Source: Kiloniellaceae bacterium (lineage in GTDB: Bacteria; Pseudomonadota; Alphaproteobacteria; Kiloniellales; Kiloniellaceae). Taken from it: a stretch of 64,000 nucleotides of DNA. The notes below the pieces were generated by a model. The model did not search any database, had not been told where the DNA came from, and saw only the letters and a program-made list of their open reading frames with translations. Location: assembly GCA_021776195.1 (NCBI GenBank), contig JAJFGK010000035.1, forward strand, positions 1 through 64,000. Reading direction: 5' to 3'. Positions 1-10,673 of this stretch are shown here, in pieces. The stretch's first letter is position 1. Every line of letters starts with the position of its first letter. The translations under genes and the position numbers were made by a program.

Positions 1-31
1 ATGCCTAACCGTTATAACCGTCCTATGTACT

Positions 32-60
32 TTTATAACGGTTTGGCATTAAAATGTCAA
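32..60 (-). promoter_or_regulatory. Mirror-image divergent sigma70-type promoter
   Basis: Read on the minus strand, TTGACA lies at 60-55 and TATAAA at 37-32 with the same 17-base spacer as the rightward promoter. It would fire leftward out of the window from about base 25, the centre of the left palindrome. It implies a divergent gene left of base 1, which cannot be seen here. Confidence 0.6.
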
Positions 61-207
61 GATAATTGCTTCGTTTTGTAAGGGAGCAAAATTGCGAGGT
101 GTGTTTATAGATGTGACGTCGTTTATGCGTCCTAAGGACGCATACACGACGTCACTTCTATAAACTCTCCTCGCAATTTTGCTCCCTTACATACCGAAGC
201 AATTCTC

Positions 208-236
208 TTGACATTTTAATGCCTAACCGTTATAAA
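208..236 (+). promoter_or_regulatory. Sigma70-type promoter of the AbiE-like operon
   Basis: TTGACA at 208-213, a 17-base spacer, and TATAAA at 231-236 form a near-consensus promoter. The expected transcript start is about 243, which is exactly the centre of the perfect palindrome 219-267, so a protein bound there would block both the -10 element and the start site. No Shine-Dalgarno is visible before the ATG at 274. Confidence 0.7.
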
Positions 237-273
237 CGTCCTTAGGACGTTTATAACGGTTAGGCATTATTTT

Positions 274-1191
274 ATGGCGGAGCAGATATCAGCAAAACCA
301 GCTATGTATCCAGAAAGGCTGACCCGCGCAGGCGATTACTTATCTAGGCTATTGGAAATAAACGATAAACCAGTCCTCAATCAATTCGATTTTTTCCGGA
401 TTATCTGGCGAATGTATGCACAGTCGTCCGGCAAGAAATTATATCTGCGTCACGAAACTCCAAACCAGGATGACTACAAGCGATTGCGTCTAAATCTGAA
501 AAAGACAGGTATGATCAGTTCGGATAGGGATTACGGTGCCCGAGTCATCCGCGTGCTGGCCGTCTCCGACCTTCCGGCAGAAAACATAATCTGCCTCGTC
601 GATCCGACCTGTTACGTCTCGCATCTTTCAGCAATGCAACGATGGGGTCTCACCAATCGCAATCCGGACGCGCTGGCGATGACCCGCCCGAATCGTGCTG
701 CCGCATTAGCCCAGATTCAAGCTTACACAATAGGTGTTTTAGACGAGGATGAAGAGAGCCCGTTCCCATTGAAGATCGTCAAGCATCCTGCTCGAGTGCG
801 TCGTAGGTCTGTGCACATGTATGAGAGTAAAGCCGCCGGGGCGTTTTTGAAAAATCGCGGGGACGATATCCGTCTTTCCACAATTGGGCAGACTTTTCTA
901 GACATGCTTCAAAAACCCGATTTATGCGGCGGTATGTCCCACATTCTCGATGTCTGGGAGGAACATGCCGAGACCTATATCGACGATATCGTTGCAGCCG
1001 TCAATACAGCCACCAGTAAGCTCGTCAAAAGCCGAGCCGGATACATTCTGGAAGAGCGTCTGAGACTAAACCATCCGGGCATTGGACCATGGAAAGCGCT
1101 TGGTCAACGTGGCAGCAGTCGTAAACTTGATCCGGCCAAAGACTTCGCACCGACTTATTCTGAAACCTGGATGATCTCGCTCAATGTCTAA
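274..1191 (+). CDS. abiEi: AbiEi-type antitoxin / transcriptional repressor
   Basis: A 305-residue protein resembling the AbiEi antitoxins of type IV toxin-antitoxin (phage abortive infection) systems. These proteins have an N-terminal winged-helix DNA-binding region, here about residues 15-100, and a C-terminal antitoxin domain. The stretch VDPTCYVSHLSAMQRWGLT (around residues 109-127) is typical of the family. The gene overlaps the downstream nucleotidyltransferase-type toxin by 8 bases, the usual AbiE arrangement. It lies 6 bp after the perfect palindrome and promoter, which suggests negative autoregulation. Base composition is AT-richer than the rest of the window, consistent with horizontal transfer. 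The family call comes from motifs and context; the exact subfamily is uncertain. Confidence 0.8.
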   Translation: MAEQISAKPAMYPERLTRAGDYLSRLLEINDKPVLNQFDFFRIIWRMYAQSSGKKLYLRHETPNQDDYKRLRLNLKKTGMISSDRDYGARVIRVLAVSDLPAENIICLVDPTCYVSHLSAMQRWGLTNRNPDALAMTRPNRAAALAQIQAYTIGVLDEDEESPFPLKIVKHPARVRRRSVHMYESKAAGAFLKNRGDDIRLSTIGQTFLDMLQKPDLCGGMSHILDVWEEHAETYIDDIVAAVNTATSKLVKSRAGYILEERLRLNHPGIGPWKALGQRGSSRKLDPAKDFAPTYSETWMISLNV

Positions 1192-2059
1192 CCTAGCCAT
1201 AAAAATCAACGTTGCTGATTGGGTCGAACGTGCGAAAGCTAACCCCGTGGCCTACCTGCAACGGCAGGCTACAGAGATCACACTGAACGCCATCGCTATT
1301 GCGGCTCCGCTCAATGACAAACTGTTTCTAAAAGGTGGTGTCCTCATGGGGCTCGCCTATGACAGCCCTCGACAGACAGGCGATATCGATCTGACGGCGA
1401 GCATATCAGCGCACAAAGGTGTCGATGATCGCATTCAGTCATTATTAGAGTCTGCGTTCCCACGCGCAACAACTGCGCTCGGCTATGCCGACCTCATTGT
1501 TAAAACCCATTCGGTGAAACGCCAACCGAAGAAAATTTTCGAAGAAGCCGAATTTCCCGCACTTAAGCTCAAAATCGCCTACGCACAAAGGGGAACCAAA
1601 CAGGAAAAAGCCCTACTAGAGGGCAAAGCACCAGGTATCATCGACCTCGATATCTCGTTCAACGAACCCATGCAACAAATCCAAATCTTGGAATTAACCG
1701 GAGGACAGGAACTTTGGGCATACAGTCTCACCGACCTAATCGCAGAAAAGTACCGCGCTATGCTTCAACAGGTGCTGCGGAACCGCAGCCGACGACAGGA
1801 TGTATATGACCTTCACTTTCTCGTTGCCGATGGAGATCTTGATGATGTGGTTCGCAAGCAGACCTTGGACTCATTGATCGAAAAATGCCGGTCACGACAT
1901 ATAGAACCAACGCCACAATCCCTCGAAGACCCGGAAATCAAAAAAAGGTCTGGTGCGGAATGGAGTACGATGGAATTGGAGTTGGGCGAATTGCCCGATT
2001 TCGAAGATTGCTTTGAATTGGTATCCGACTTCTATCGGAGCCTACCTTGGAATTCTTGA
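1184..2059 (+). CDS. abiEii: AbiEii-type nucleotidyltransferase toxin
   Basis: A 291-residue protein of the AbiEii/AbiGii nucleotidyltransferase toxin family. The polymerase-beta-type motif I is seen as K50-G-G followed by GDID (D67, D69), equivalent to the family's GSx10DxD. A later AEKYRAML and RQDVYDLHFL segment matches the conserved lysine and aspartate motifs. Toxins of this family modify tRNA or other targets by nucleotide transfer and arrest growth when the partner antitoxin is lacking. The ATG at 1184 overlaps the end of the antitoxin gene, so the two are probably translationally coupled. The nearby transposase remnant and low GC support a transferred module. Confidence 0.85.
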   Translation: MSNLAIKINVADWVERAKANPVAYLQRQATEITLNAIAIAAPLNDKLFLKGGVLMGLAYDSPRQTGDIDLTASISAHKGVDDRIQSLLESAFPRATTALGYADLIVKTHSVKRQPKKIFEEAEFPALKLKIAYAQRGTKQEKALLEGKAPGIIDLDISFNEPMQQIQILELTGGQELWAYSLTDLIAEKYRAMLQQVLRNRSRRQDVYDLHFLVADGDLDDVVRKQTLDSLIEKCRSRHIEPTPQSLEDPEIKKRSGAEWSTMELELGELPDFEDCFELVSDFYRSLPWNS

Positions 2060-2373
2060 TGGAATGTGAAGCACAGAGTTCTGCGATAGATAATCAAGCG
2101 ATGTCTTTGGGTCTTGCCAAAAACCGGGCTGATACCCCGGCACACGTAGCTTTTAGCTATGATAATTGGAAAAAATCATCACACCTATCCAAAGAACCGT
2201 AAAAGTTCCCATACAGATTGGTTGCTGTTGGGCATCGGTCGAGAAAACTGATCATCGGCAGCCACGGAGAAAACAGATATCTAGCAAAGTCCCCAGATTA
2301 CATTCTGTCTATACAGATAGGGTAATCACCTGACACTGCCGCCCCGTTTCTGCGCGAGTGCGGGGGAGGGTGA
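2060..2373. other. Intergenic stretch with no recognised gene
   Basis: Between the toxin gene and the transposase remnant I see AT-richer DNA without a convincing reading frame, tRNA or strong terminator. It is probably the tail of the acquired island. Confidence 0.5.
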
Positions 2374-2540
2374 TTAGGTGGCTTTCTTCGTCTTGGTCTT
2401 CTCCAACTTTTTGGCTTTGGTCAGCTTGGGCAATCCTTCGGCGAAGGCCTTGGCCGGTGTTCGGCCGTTCATGCTGTGGCCCTGGTGCGGCTTGTGACTG
2501 TTGTAAGATTGTCAGGAAGGCTTGCATCTCATTGACCATA

Positions 2541-2555
<15 letters not shown>
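2374..2555 (-). pseudogene. C-terminal remnant of an IS481/IS3-like transposase
   Basis: Read on the minus strand, the DNA encodes EFYNMVNEMQAFLTI, then after a one-base frame change near 2505-2512 YNSHKPHQGHSMNGRTPAKA followed by a Lys-rich tail and a TAA at 2374. The Y-N-x2-RPHQG-x3-GRTPxxAF pattern is characteristic of the C-terminus of DDE integrase-core transposases of the IS481/IS3 group. Only about 60 codons survive, and the frame is broken. The 5' part of the remnant overlaps the last codons of the ABC exporter gene, so an insertion or deletion event joined the two. Confidence 0.7.
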
Positions 2556-4385
<1,830 letters not shown>

Positions 4386-4563
4386 GACTTCAGCCCAGGC
4401 AGGTGGGGACAAACGCCCCGGCCGGGTGAAGCATCAACGCTTGACGGGCCGGGTGTCAGTTGGGTGGGATTAGGAACCTGAGCATCTGCACCTCCGTGGG
4501 ACGCGGCGCGACCGGCCGCTCCATGACGTTCTTATAGCCGATAACCGGAAAAAGGCAAATCGG

Positions 4564-5322
4564 TTAGGATCGGGCGCGCGCTTTCAATGCCTCGTAGGCG
4601 GGCAGGTGGTGCGCCAGATAGTCCCGCAGGTGGGGCGCTTCGGCCGCCACGGTTTCAAAGGCGGCGCGGGTCTCGGCTGCCTCTTGCGGCCGCGGCGGGT
4701 CGATGCCGCGGCTCTCCGAAGCCTGGCCGTGCCAGGCGCCGACCTGGCCCCAATCCGCCGGCACCGCGGCGTTGCTCCAGGCGAAGGCATGGGGCGCATC
4801 GGCCAGGCCGAGGCGCTGCCAGCAGGCCGCCATGGTGGCGCGCGGGTCGCGCTGCACCGCCTCGGCCTCGAGCACGACCGCAGCAACCCCCAGCGCCTCC
4901 TCGAGCCAGCGAAGCTGGCGCCACTGGGCCTCCAGGCCGACCTCCTCCAGGGTCAAGTGGGGGTCGAGTCGGTAGTAGGAGACCAGCGCCCGCAGGGGAT
5001 CGCGAATCAGAAAGCAGTGACGGACCCGGCGGGCAAAGGCCTCGTCCTCGAACAACGCCGGCACGACGTAGTAGCTCATGTCCTTGAAGAAGACCGGCCC
5101 CGCTTCGCCGGCGGCCAAGAGCTGGTCGCGGATCGCCGGATAGTCGACCGGCCGGCCGGGGTCGGGCGCGAAGTGCGGCATGACCCGGACCTGCCGGTGG
5201 ATATAGTAGTCGTACATGAAGGGCTCGTGAAAACAGGTCAGGTCGCCGCGCTCGCGCATGATCCGCTCGGTCGCGGTCGACATGGAACGGGGGTGGGACC
5301 AGAGCGCGAAGATCGGGTGCAT
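4564..5322 (-). CDS. P-loop sulfotransferase family protein
   Basis: A 252-residue protein whose N-terminus (FALWSHPRSMSTATERIMRE) matches the PAPS 5'-phosphosulfate loop of small bacterial sulfotransferase-like proteins. CFLIRDPLRALVSYY, around residue 105, is the 3'-phosphate-binding segment. Members move a sulfuryl group from PAPS to a hydroxyl or amine; the acceptor here is unknown, and related proteins are often annotated only as sulfotransferase family. I chose the ATG at 5322 because upstream in-frame codons run into a repeat region and do not look coding. The gene is monocistronic, convergent with no neighbour and divergent from the flavoprotein genes across a repeat-rich gap. Confidence 0.75.
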   Translation of the reverse strand: MHPIFALWSHPRSMSTATERIMRERGDLTCFHEPFMYDYYIHRQVRVMPHFAPDPGRPVDYPAIRDQLLAAGEAGPVFFKDMSYYVVPALFEDEAFARRVRHCFLIRDPLRALVSYYRLDPHLTLEEVGLEAQWRQLRWLEEALGVAAVVLEAEAVQRDPRATMAACWQRLGLADAPHAFAWSNAAVPADWGQVGAWHGQASESRGIDPPRPQEAAETRAAFETVAAEAPHLRDYLAHHLPAYEALKARARS

Positions 5323-5355
5323 GGCCCGATGGTAGCGAAAAGGCGTCGCCAGCCA

Positions 5356-5383
5356 AACCACGATCTTTCCGTTTCGCCGGCGC
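5356..5383 (+). repeat. 28-bp direct repeat, copy 1
   Basis: The 28 bases at 5356-5383 recur exactly at 5650-5677. The two copies bracket a GC-rich palindromic repeat region in the gap between the sulfotransferase and the first flavoprotein gene. Confidence 0.85.
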
Positions 5384-5416
5384 CTGGAGTATCGATGCGG
5401 CCAAAGTCGTCGGCTC

Positions 5417-5625
5417 TGTTTCCTTCGCCCCTCGGGGAGAAGGAGGGGCCCAACCATGCGCTTGGCATGGGTGGGAGGATGAGGGGGCCGCAGGGAAGTA
5501 ATCGATTGTTACCGAGGCAATGGCCGATTGCCCCCCTCACCCAGCGCCGTCCAAGGCGCGGCCAAGCGGCCTCGCCAAGCCTTCGCAACCCTCTCCCCCC
5601 GCAGGCGGGTGGCGAGGGAAGTCTG
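5417..5625. repeat. GC-rich palindromic repeat block (REP-like)
   Basis: Complementary arms rich in CCCCTC/GAGGGG (near 5417-5490 and 5528-5622) suggest a dispersed hairpin repeat of the same class as 48384-48504. Typical pieces are CTCGGGGAGAAGGAGGGG on the left and CCCTCTCCCCCCGCAGGCGG on the right. No gene is seen in this gap (5323-5720). Confidence 0.55.
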
Positions 5626-5649
5626 GAGTGACCCGCGTCCGTTCTGGTG

Positions 5650-5677
5650 AACCACGATCTTTCCGTTTCGCCGGCGC
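5650..5677 (+). repeat. 28-bp direct repeat, copy 2
   Basis: Exact second copy of 5356-5383, about 45 bp before the start of the first flavoprotein gene. The pair could be the footprint of a duplication around the hairpin repeat. Confidence 0.85.
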
Positions 5678-5720
5678 GTCGAAGCGGGCAAGCTACGTCG
5701 GGCGAATGGGGGAGAGGACG

Positions 5721-8180
5721 ATGCCGGCGTTGGCTTCGGGCAGTCGGGTGGTAGTGATCGGCGGCGGCGTGATCGGCCTCTCTGTTGCCTATCACCTGGC
5801 GAAGAAGAATGCCGCCGAGGTCATTCTGCTGGAGCGCAACCAGTTGACCAGCGGAACCTCCTGGCACGCCGCCGGGATCATCGGGCCGCTGCGCGCCTCA
5901 ATGAACCTGACCCGCTTGGCGATCTATGCCACCGAGCTGTTTCCGGCGCTGGAATCTGAGACCGGCCAGGCGACCGGCTACCGACGCACCGGCGGCTACT
6001 GGCTGGCCCAGAGCGCGGACCGCATGATCGAGCTGCGGCGCATCGCGGCCATGGGCGAAATGACCGGGCTGGAGGCGCGTATGCTCGCGCGCGACGAGAT
6101 CGCCGAGGCCCTGCCGCTGCTGCGCTGCGACGATCTGGCCGGCGGGCTCTGGGTCGCCGAGGACGGCCAGGCCAATCCGGTCGATCTCTGCATGGCCTTC
6201 GCCAAGGGCGCGCGCCAGGCCGGGGCCACGATCCGCGAGGGCGTCACCGTTGCCGAGATCCAAAAGAGCGCTGGCGCGGTGACCGCGGTGGCGACCTCGT
6301 CGGGCGAGCGTATCGCCTGCGATGCGGCGGTGATCTGCGGCGGCGTCTGGTCGCGCCAGCTTGGCGCCCTGGCCGGGGTGCCGGTGCCGGTGCAGGCCGC
6401 CGAGCACATGTACGTGGTGACCGAGCCGATGGCGGACCTGCCCGACCCCTTCCCGATTCTGCGCGACCTGGAGGGGCGCATCTATATCAAGGGCGATGCC
6501 GGCAAGCTGGTGCTGGGCGGCTTCGAGGCCAACGCCAAGCCCTGGGACTCGACGCGCCCCGAGGGCAGCCGGCCCTACCTGATTCTGCCCGAGGACTGGG
6601 ACCAGTTCGCCCCCTTCATGACGGCGGGTCTCAACCGCGTTCCGGCACTCGAGACCGCCGGCATCCAGCACTTTATGAACGGCCCCGAAGGCTTCACCCC
6701 GGACACCCGCCAGGCCATGGGCGAGGCGCCTGGCTGCCGCAACCTCTTCGTCGCCGCCGGTTTCAATTCCATCGGTATCGTGTCTTCGGCGGGGGCGGGA
6801 CGGGTCATGGCAGACTGGGTCCTGGAGGGGGCGGCGCCGATGGACCTCTGGGAGGTCGACATCGCCCGCTTCGAGCCCGAGACGGCGGCCCGCGCCTTCC
6901 TCCAGGCCCGGCTGCCCGAGGCGGTCGCCAACCAGTTCGAGCTGCACTGGCCCTACAAGCAGATGAAGACCGGCCGCGACCTCAAACACACGCCCCTGCA
7001 CGAGACCTGGGCCGCCGCCGGCGCGGTCTTCGGCGAGACCGCCGGCTGGGAGCGGCCCTTCTGGTTCGCCCGGACACCGGAAGAGCGAGCGCTCGGCTAC
7101 AGCTACGGCGATCAGCCCTGGTGGCCCCTGGCAGAGCGGGAAACCCGGGCCCTGTGCGATGGCGTGGTGCTGCTCGAGCTGACTCCCTTCGGCAAGTTCG
7201 AGGTCGCCGGGCCCGATGCCGAGGGCTTGCTGCAGCGGCTCTGCGCCAACGACGTCGCGGTGGCACCGGGGCGCCTGGTCTACGGTCAGTTGCTGAATCC
7301 CCGTGGCGGCATCGAGGCCGACGTCACGATCGCCCGCCTCGCGCCGGACCGGTTCCGGGTGGTGAGCGGCGCGGCCACCCGGATGAAGGATCTGGCCTGG
7401 CTGCGGCGCGGACAGACCGGCGGCGAACAGGTCGTGCTCGACGACGTCACAACCCGCCTGACGGTCCTCGGTGTCATGGGCCCGCGCGCCCGCGACCTGT
7501 TGACCCGTCTCAGCGCCGCCGACTTTTCCGATGCGGCCTTCCCCTTTGCCAGCGCCCGGGAGGTCGAGCTGGGCCAGGTCCCGGTCCTGGCCTCGCGGCT
7601 GTCCTTCGTCGGCGAACTGGGCTGGGAACTGACCGTGCGCAGCGACCGGGCGCGGCGGCTCTATGACCTGCTCTGCGCCGCCGGCGAGGACCCCGGTCTT
7701 GGGGCGCTCGGGCTGGGGCGGCTCGGCCATCTGGCGCTCGACGGCTGCCGCCTGGAGAAGGGCTATCGCCACTGGGGCCACGATATCGGCCCCGACGACA
7801 CACCCCTGGAGGCGGGGCTGGGCTTTGCCGTCGCCTTCGACAAGCCGGGCGGCTTCATCGGCCGCGAGGCGCTGCTGCGCCAACGCGAGGCCGGCCTGCA
7901 GCGCCGATTGCTGCTGTTCCGGGCCGAAGGGCATCCCCTGTTGCTGCATGACGAGCCGATCTATCGCGCCGGCCGGCTGGTCGGGCGGACCACCTCGGGC
8001 GGGCGCGGGTTCCGCACAAATCTGTCGCTCTGCTTCGGCGTCATCGCCTGCGATCCGGGCGAGACCCTGGCCGACCTGCGCGCCGGCCCCTATGAAGTCG
8101 GTGTCGCCGGCGAGCGCTTCGCGCTGACCGCGCTCGCCCGCCCGCCCTACGACCCGGCCGGCGAGCGCCTGCGGTCCTGA
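5721..8180 (+). CDS. Dimethylglycine/sarcosine dehydrogenase-type flavoprotein (DAO-GcvT), paralogue 1
   Basis: An 819-residue enzyme with an N-terminal FAD-binding DAO domain (VVVIGGGVIGLSVAYHLAK, residues 8-26), a FAO_M linker (about 370-430) and C-terminal GcvT plus GcvT-C domains that use tetrahydrofolate. The SWHAAG motif carries the histidine that binds FAD covalently in dimethylglycine dehydrogenases. Such enzymes demethylate dimethylglycine or sarcosine and pass the one-carbon unit to folate. The ATG at 5721 has a good GGAGAGGA site 2-9 bases upstream; the long frame upstream lies in repeats. It is followed 14 bp later by a paralogue of the same architecture, so they form one operon. 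The exact substrate is not decidable from sequence. Confidence 0.85.
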   Translation: MPALASGSRVVVIGGGVIGLSVAYHLAKKNAAEVILLERNQLTSGTSWHAAGIIGPLRASMNLTRLAIYATELFPALESETGQATGYRRTGGYWLAQSADRMIELRRIAAMGEMTGLEARMLARDEIAEALPLLRCDDLAGGLWVAEDGQANPVDLCMAFAKGARQAGATIREGVTVAEIQKSAGAVTAVATSSGERIACDAAVICGGVWSRQLGALAGVPVPVQAAEHMYVVTEPMADLPDPFPILRDLEGRIYIKGDAGKLVLGGFEANAKPWDSTRPEGSRPYLILPEDWDQFAPFMTAGLNRVPALETAGIQHFMNGPEGFTPDTRQAMGEAPGCRNLFVAAGFNSIGIVSSAGAGRVMADWVLEGAAPMDLWEVDIARFEPETAARAFLQARLPEAVANQFELHWPYKQMKTGRDLKHTPLHETWAAAGAVFGETAGWERPFWFARTPEERALGYSYGDQPWWPLAERETRALCDGVVLLELTPFGKFEVAGPDAEGLLQRLCANDVAVAPGRLVYGQLLNPRGGIEADVTIARLAPDRFRVVSGAATRMKDLAWLRRGQTGGEQVVLDDVTTRLTVLGVMGPRARDLLTRLSAADFSDAAFPFASAREVELGQVPVLASRLSFVGELGWELTVRSDRARRLYDLLCAAGEDPGLGALGLGRLGHLALDGCRLEKGYRHWGHDIGPDDTPLEAGLGFAVAFDKPGGFIGREALLRQREAGLQRRLLLFRAEGHPLLLHDEPIYRAGRLVGRTTSGGRGFRTNLSLCFGVIACDPGETLADLRAGPYEVGVAGERFALTALARPPYDPAGERLRS

Positions 8181-8194
8181 TTGGAGCTTTCACG

Positions 8195-10627
8195 ATGACG
8201 CAGCAGGCAAGAGCGGTGGTGATCGGCGGCGGGGTGATGGGCGTCTCGCTGCTCTATCATCTGGCCAAGCTCGGCTGGTCGGACACCATCCTGGTCGAGA
8301 AGAACGAGCTGACCGCCGGGTCGACCTGGCATGCCGCCGGGCTCTGCACCCACTTCGGCCATAACCTGACGGTCATGGCCCTGCGTGCCCATTCGGTGAA
8401 GCTCTATCGGAGCCTGGAGGCGGAGACCGGCCAGCCGGTCGGATTTCATCCCTGCGGCGCGCTGCGCATCACCCGGTCCGAAGACCGCATGGACGAGTTC
8501 CGCCACGTCCAGGGCCTGGGGCGCTATGCCGGCTACGACTTCCACATCCTGACTCCGGCCGAACTGAAGGAGATCTATCCCCTGGTCGAGACCGTGGGCC
8601 TGATCGGCGCCATTCACGAGCCCGACGACGGCCACGTCGACCCGAGCCAGGCGACCCAGGCCATGGCCGCTGGCGCCCGTGGGTTGGGGGCCGCGATCCA
8701 GCGTCAGAATCCGGTGGAGGCGATCGAGCGCGCCCCGTCAGGCGAGTGGCTGGTTCACACGAAGACCGGGACCATCGCCTGCGAGACCCTGGTCAACGCG
8801 GCGGGGACCTGGTGCCGTGAGATCGGCGCCATGATGGGCCTGGACCTGCCGGTAGTCCCCATGCTGCATCAGTATCTGGTGACCGACCGGGTCGCGGCGG
8901 TGGCGGAACGGGCCGGCGAACTGCCGATCATCCGTGACCCGGAGGAAAGCTGGTACGTCCGCCAGGAGCGCGACGGCCTGATCGTCGGGCCCTACGAGAA
9001 GAACGGCCGGCCCTGGGCGGTCGATGGGGTGCCGCCGGACTTCGGCATGGAGCTGCTGCCGCCGGCCCTGGAGCAGGTCGAAGACATCGTCGCCCTGGCC
9101 ATGGCCCGCCTGCCCGCTCTCGCCGAGGCCGGCATCAAGACCATCGTGAACGGCCCGATCACCTTCACCCCTGACGCCAATCCGCTGATCGGCCCGGCCT
9201 TCGGGCTCGACCGGGCCTGGCTGCTGACCGGCTCCTCCATGGGGGTGATGGAAGGCGGCGGGGCCGGCAAGCTGCTGGCCGAGTGGATCGTCGCGGACGA
9301 GCCGCCGATGGACGCCCTGGCGATCGACCCGCGTCGCTTCGGCGACTATGCCGACCGGGCCTACCGGGTCGACCGGGCCGTGGAGTCCTTCGCCAACCAG
9401 TTCGGCGTGCACTACCCCTTCGAGGAGCGCCCCGCCGGGCGGCCGCGCCGCACCACTCCGATCATGGCCGACCTCGCCGCCGCCGGCGCGGTCTTTGGCG
9501 CCGCCAACGGCTGGGAGCGGCCCAACTGGTTTGCCCTGCCCGGCGGCGCGCGCGCGCCACTGTTGTCGTTTCGCCGGCCCAACTGGTTCGAGGCCGTGGC
9601 CGCCGAGTGCCGGGCGGTGGCCGAGCGGGTGGCGCTGGCCGATCTCAGCGCCTTTTCGAAGTTCGAGGTCACGGGGCCGGGCGCCGAAGCCTTTATGGCC
9701 GGCCTGGGCGCCAACCGCCCGCCGCGCGCCGATGGCCGGATCGGCCTGACCCATGCCCTCACGCCGGCCGGCGGCGTCGCCTCGGAGTTCACCGTGACCC
9801 GTCTTGCCGCGGATCGCTACTACCTGACGGCCGCGGCGGCGGCCGAGCGCCACGACGGTGAGCTGCTGCGGGTAAGGTCCGCCGGTTGCGACGTCGCAAT
9901 CACCAATCTCACGACCCGCCGCGGCGTGCTAGCGGTCATGGGCCCCGCCGCTCGCGATCTGCTCTCAGGGCTCGCCGATTGCGATCTAGGCAGCGGCGCC
10001 TTTCCCTGGCTCGGCGCCCGCGAGACCCAGGTGGCCGGCGTGCCGGTCCTTGCCCTGCGGGTCTCTTATGTGGGCGAGTTCGGTTGGGAACTGCATCACG
10101 ACCTGGCCGATCAGAAACGTCTCTATGATGCCCTGCGCGCGGCCGGCCGGTCCTTCGACTGCGCCCACTTCGGCGCCTTTGCCATGAACGCCCTGCGCTT
10201 GGAGAAAGGCTACCGTGCCTGGGGCCTCGACCTCTCCACGGAGCGCACGCCCCTGGAGGCGGGTCTCGGCGCCTTCGTGCGTCCGGAGGGCCGCGACTTC
10301 GTCGGGCGCAAGTCTCTGGTCGCCGCGCCGGCCTCGCCCCGTTCCGTCGCCATGGGTCTGCTGGCTTTGAACAACAGGGAGGCCGGCGGTCGGGAGGCCG
10401 ATCCCTTCTCGACCCATCCGGTCATTGTCGGCGACAGGGTCGTCGGCCTGACCACCTCGGGGGCCTTTGGTCACCGCGTCGGAAAACAACTGGCGCTGGC
10501 CTATCTGGAAACCGAAGCAAAGGAGGCTGGACAAAACTTGACGGTCGAGATCCTTGGCGAACGGGGCCCGGCGACGCTGTTGGCAGCGCCGCCCTACGAC
10601 CCGACCAACGACCGGCTCAGGGCTTGA
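8195..10627 (+). CDS. Dimethylglycine/sarcosine dehydrogenase-type flavoprotein (DAO-GcvT), paralogue 2
   Basis: An 810-residue protein with the same domain order as the upstream gene: dinucleotide-binding GGGVMGVSLLYHLAK at the N-terminus, GSTWHAAGL with the flavin-linking histidine near residue 50, FAO_M, then GcvT and GcvT-C with NALRLEKGYRAWG near the folate domain. It is close to mitochondrial DMGDH/SARDH and bacterial sarcosine dehydrogenases. The two genes probably catalyse successive demethylations (dimethylglycine to sarcosine to glycine) or act on two related N-methyl substrates; this is inference from pairing. The two are clearly diverged, so not a recent duplication. Confidence 0.85.
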   Translation: MTQQARAVVIGGGVMGVSLLYHLAKLGWSDTILVEKNELTAGSTWHAAGLCTHFGHNLTVMALRAHSVKLYRSLEAETGQPVGFHPCGALRITRSEDRMDEFRHVQGLGRYAGYDFHILTPAELKEIYPLVETVGLIGAIHEPDDGHVDPSQATQAMAAGARGLGAAIQRQNPVEAIERAPSGEWLVHTKTGTIACETLVNAAGTWCREIGAMMGLDLPVVPMLHQYLVTDRVAAVAERAGELPIIRDPEESWYVRQERDGLIVGPYEKNGRPWAVDGVPPDFGMELLPPALEQVEDIVALAMARLPALAEAGIKTIVNGPITFTPDANPLIGPAFGLDRAWLLTGSSMGVMEGGGAGKLLAEWIVADEPPMDALAIDPRRFGDYADRAYRVDRAVESFANQFGVHYPFEERPAGRPRRTTPIMADLAAAGAVFGAANGWERPNWFALPGGARAPLLSFRRPNWFEAVAAECRAVAERVALADLSAFSKFEVTGPGAEAFMAGLGANRPPRADGRIGLTHALTPAGGVASEFTVTRLAADRYYLTAAAAAERHDGELLRVRSAGCDVAITNLTTRRGVLAVMGPAARDLLSGLADCDLGSGAFPWLGARETQVAGVPVLALRVSYVGEFGWELHHDLADQKRLYDALRAAGRSFDCAHFGAFAMNALRLEKGYRAWGLDLSTERTPLEAGLGAFVRPEGRDFVGRKSLVAAPASPRSVAMGLLALNNREAGGREADPFSTHPVIVGDRVVGLTTSGAFGHRVGKQLALAYLETEAKEAGQNLTVEILGERGPATLLAAPPYDPTNDRLRA

Positions 10628-10673
10628 AGATCGGTCTTGAAGCGAGCGGCGCCTCCTACCTAGACTGTCCCTC

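Larger units (their letters stand above)
1..267. repeat. 267-bp nested palindrome with three centres
   Basis: Bases 1-133 are the reverse complement of 135-267 with about 12 mismatches (roughly 91 percent), centred on base 134. The outer 49 bases of each arm are palindromes themselves: 219-267 is perfect around base 243, and 1-49 is a decayed version centred on 25. The core CGTCCTAAGGACG (or its complement) lies at the centres at 134 and 243 and is degenerate at 25, so the centres are 109 bp apart. The block is AT-rich and ends 6 bp before the abiEi-like start. It may continue left of the window. A role as operator for the AbiEi-type antitoxin is inferred: characterised AbiEi proteins bind inverted repeats at their own promoter. 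Confidence 0.9.

Noticed and set aside
1..267. Palindrome as a sequencing or assembly inversion artefact
   Set aside because: The arms differ at about 12 of 133 positions and the outer palindromes are differently conserved, which a fresh artefact would not show; it should still be checked in longer reads.
5898..7949. 683-codon minus-strand frame
   Set aside because: Antisense to the first flavoprotein gene; no family features.
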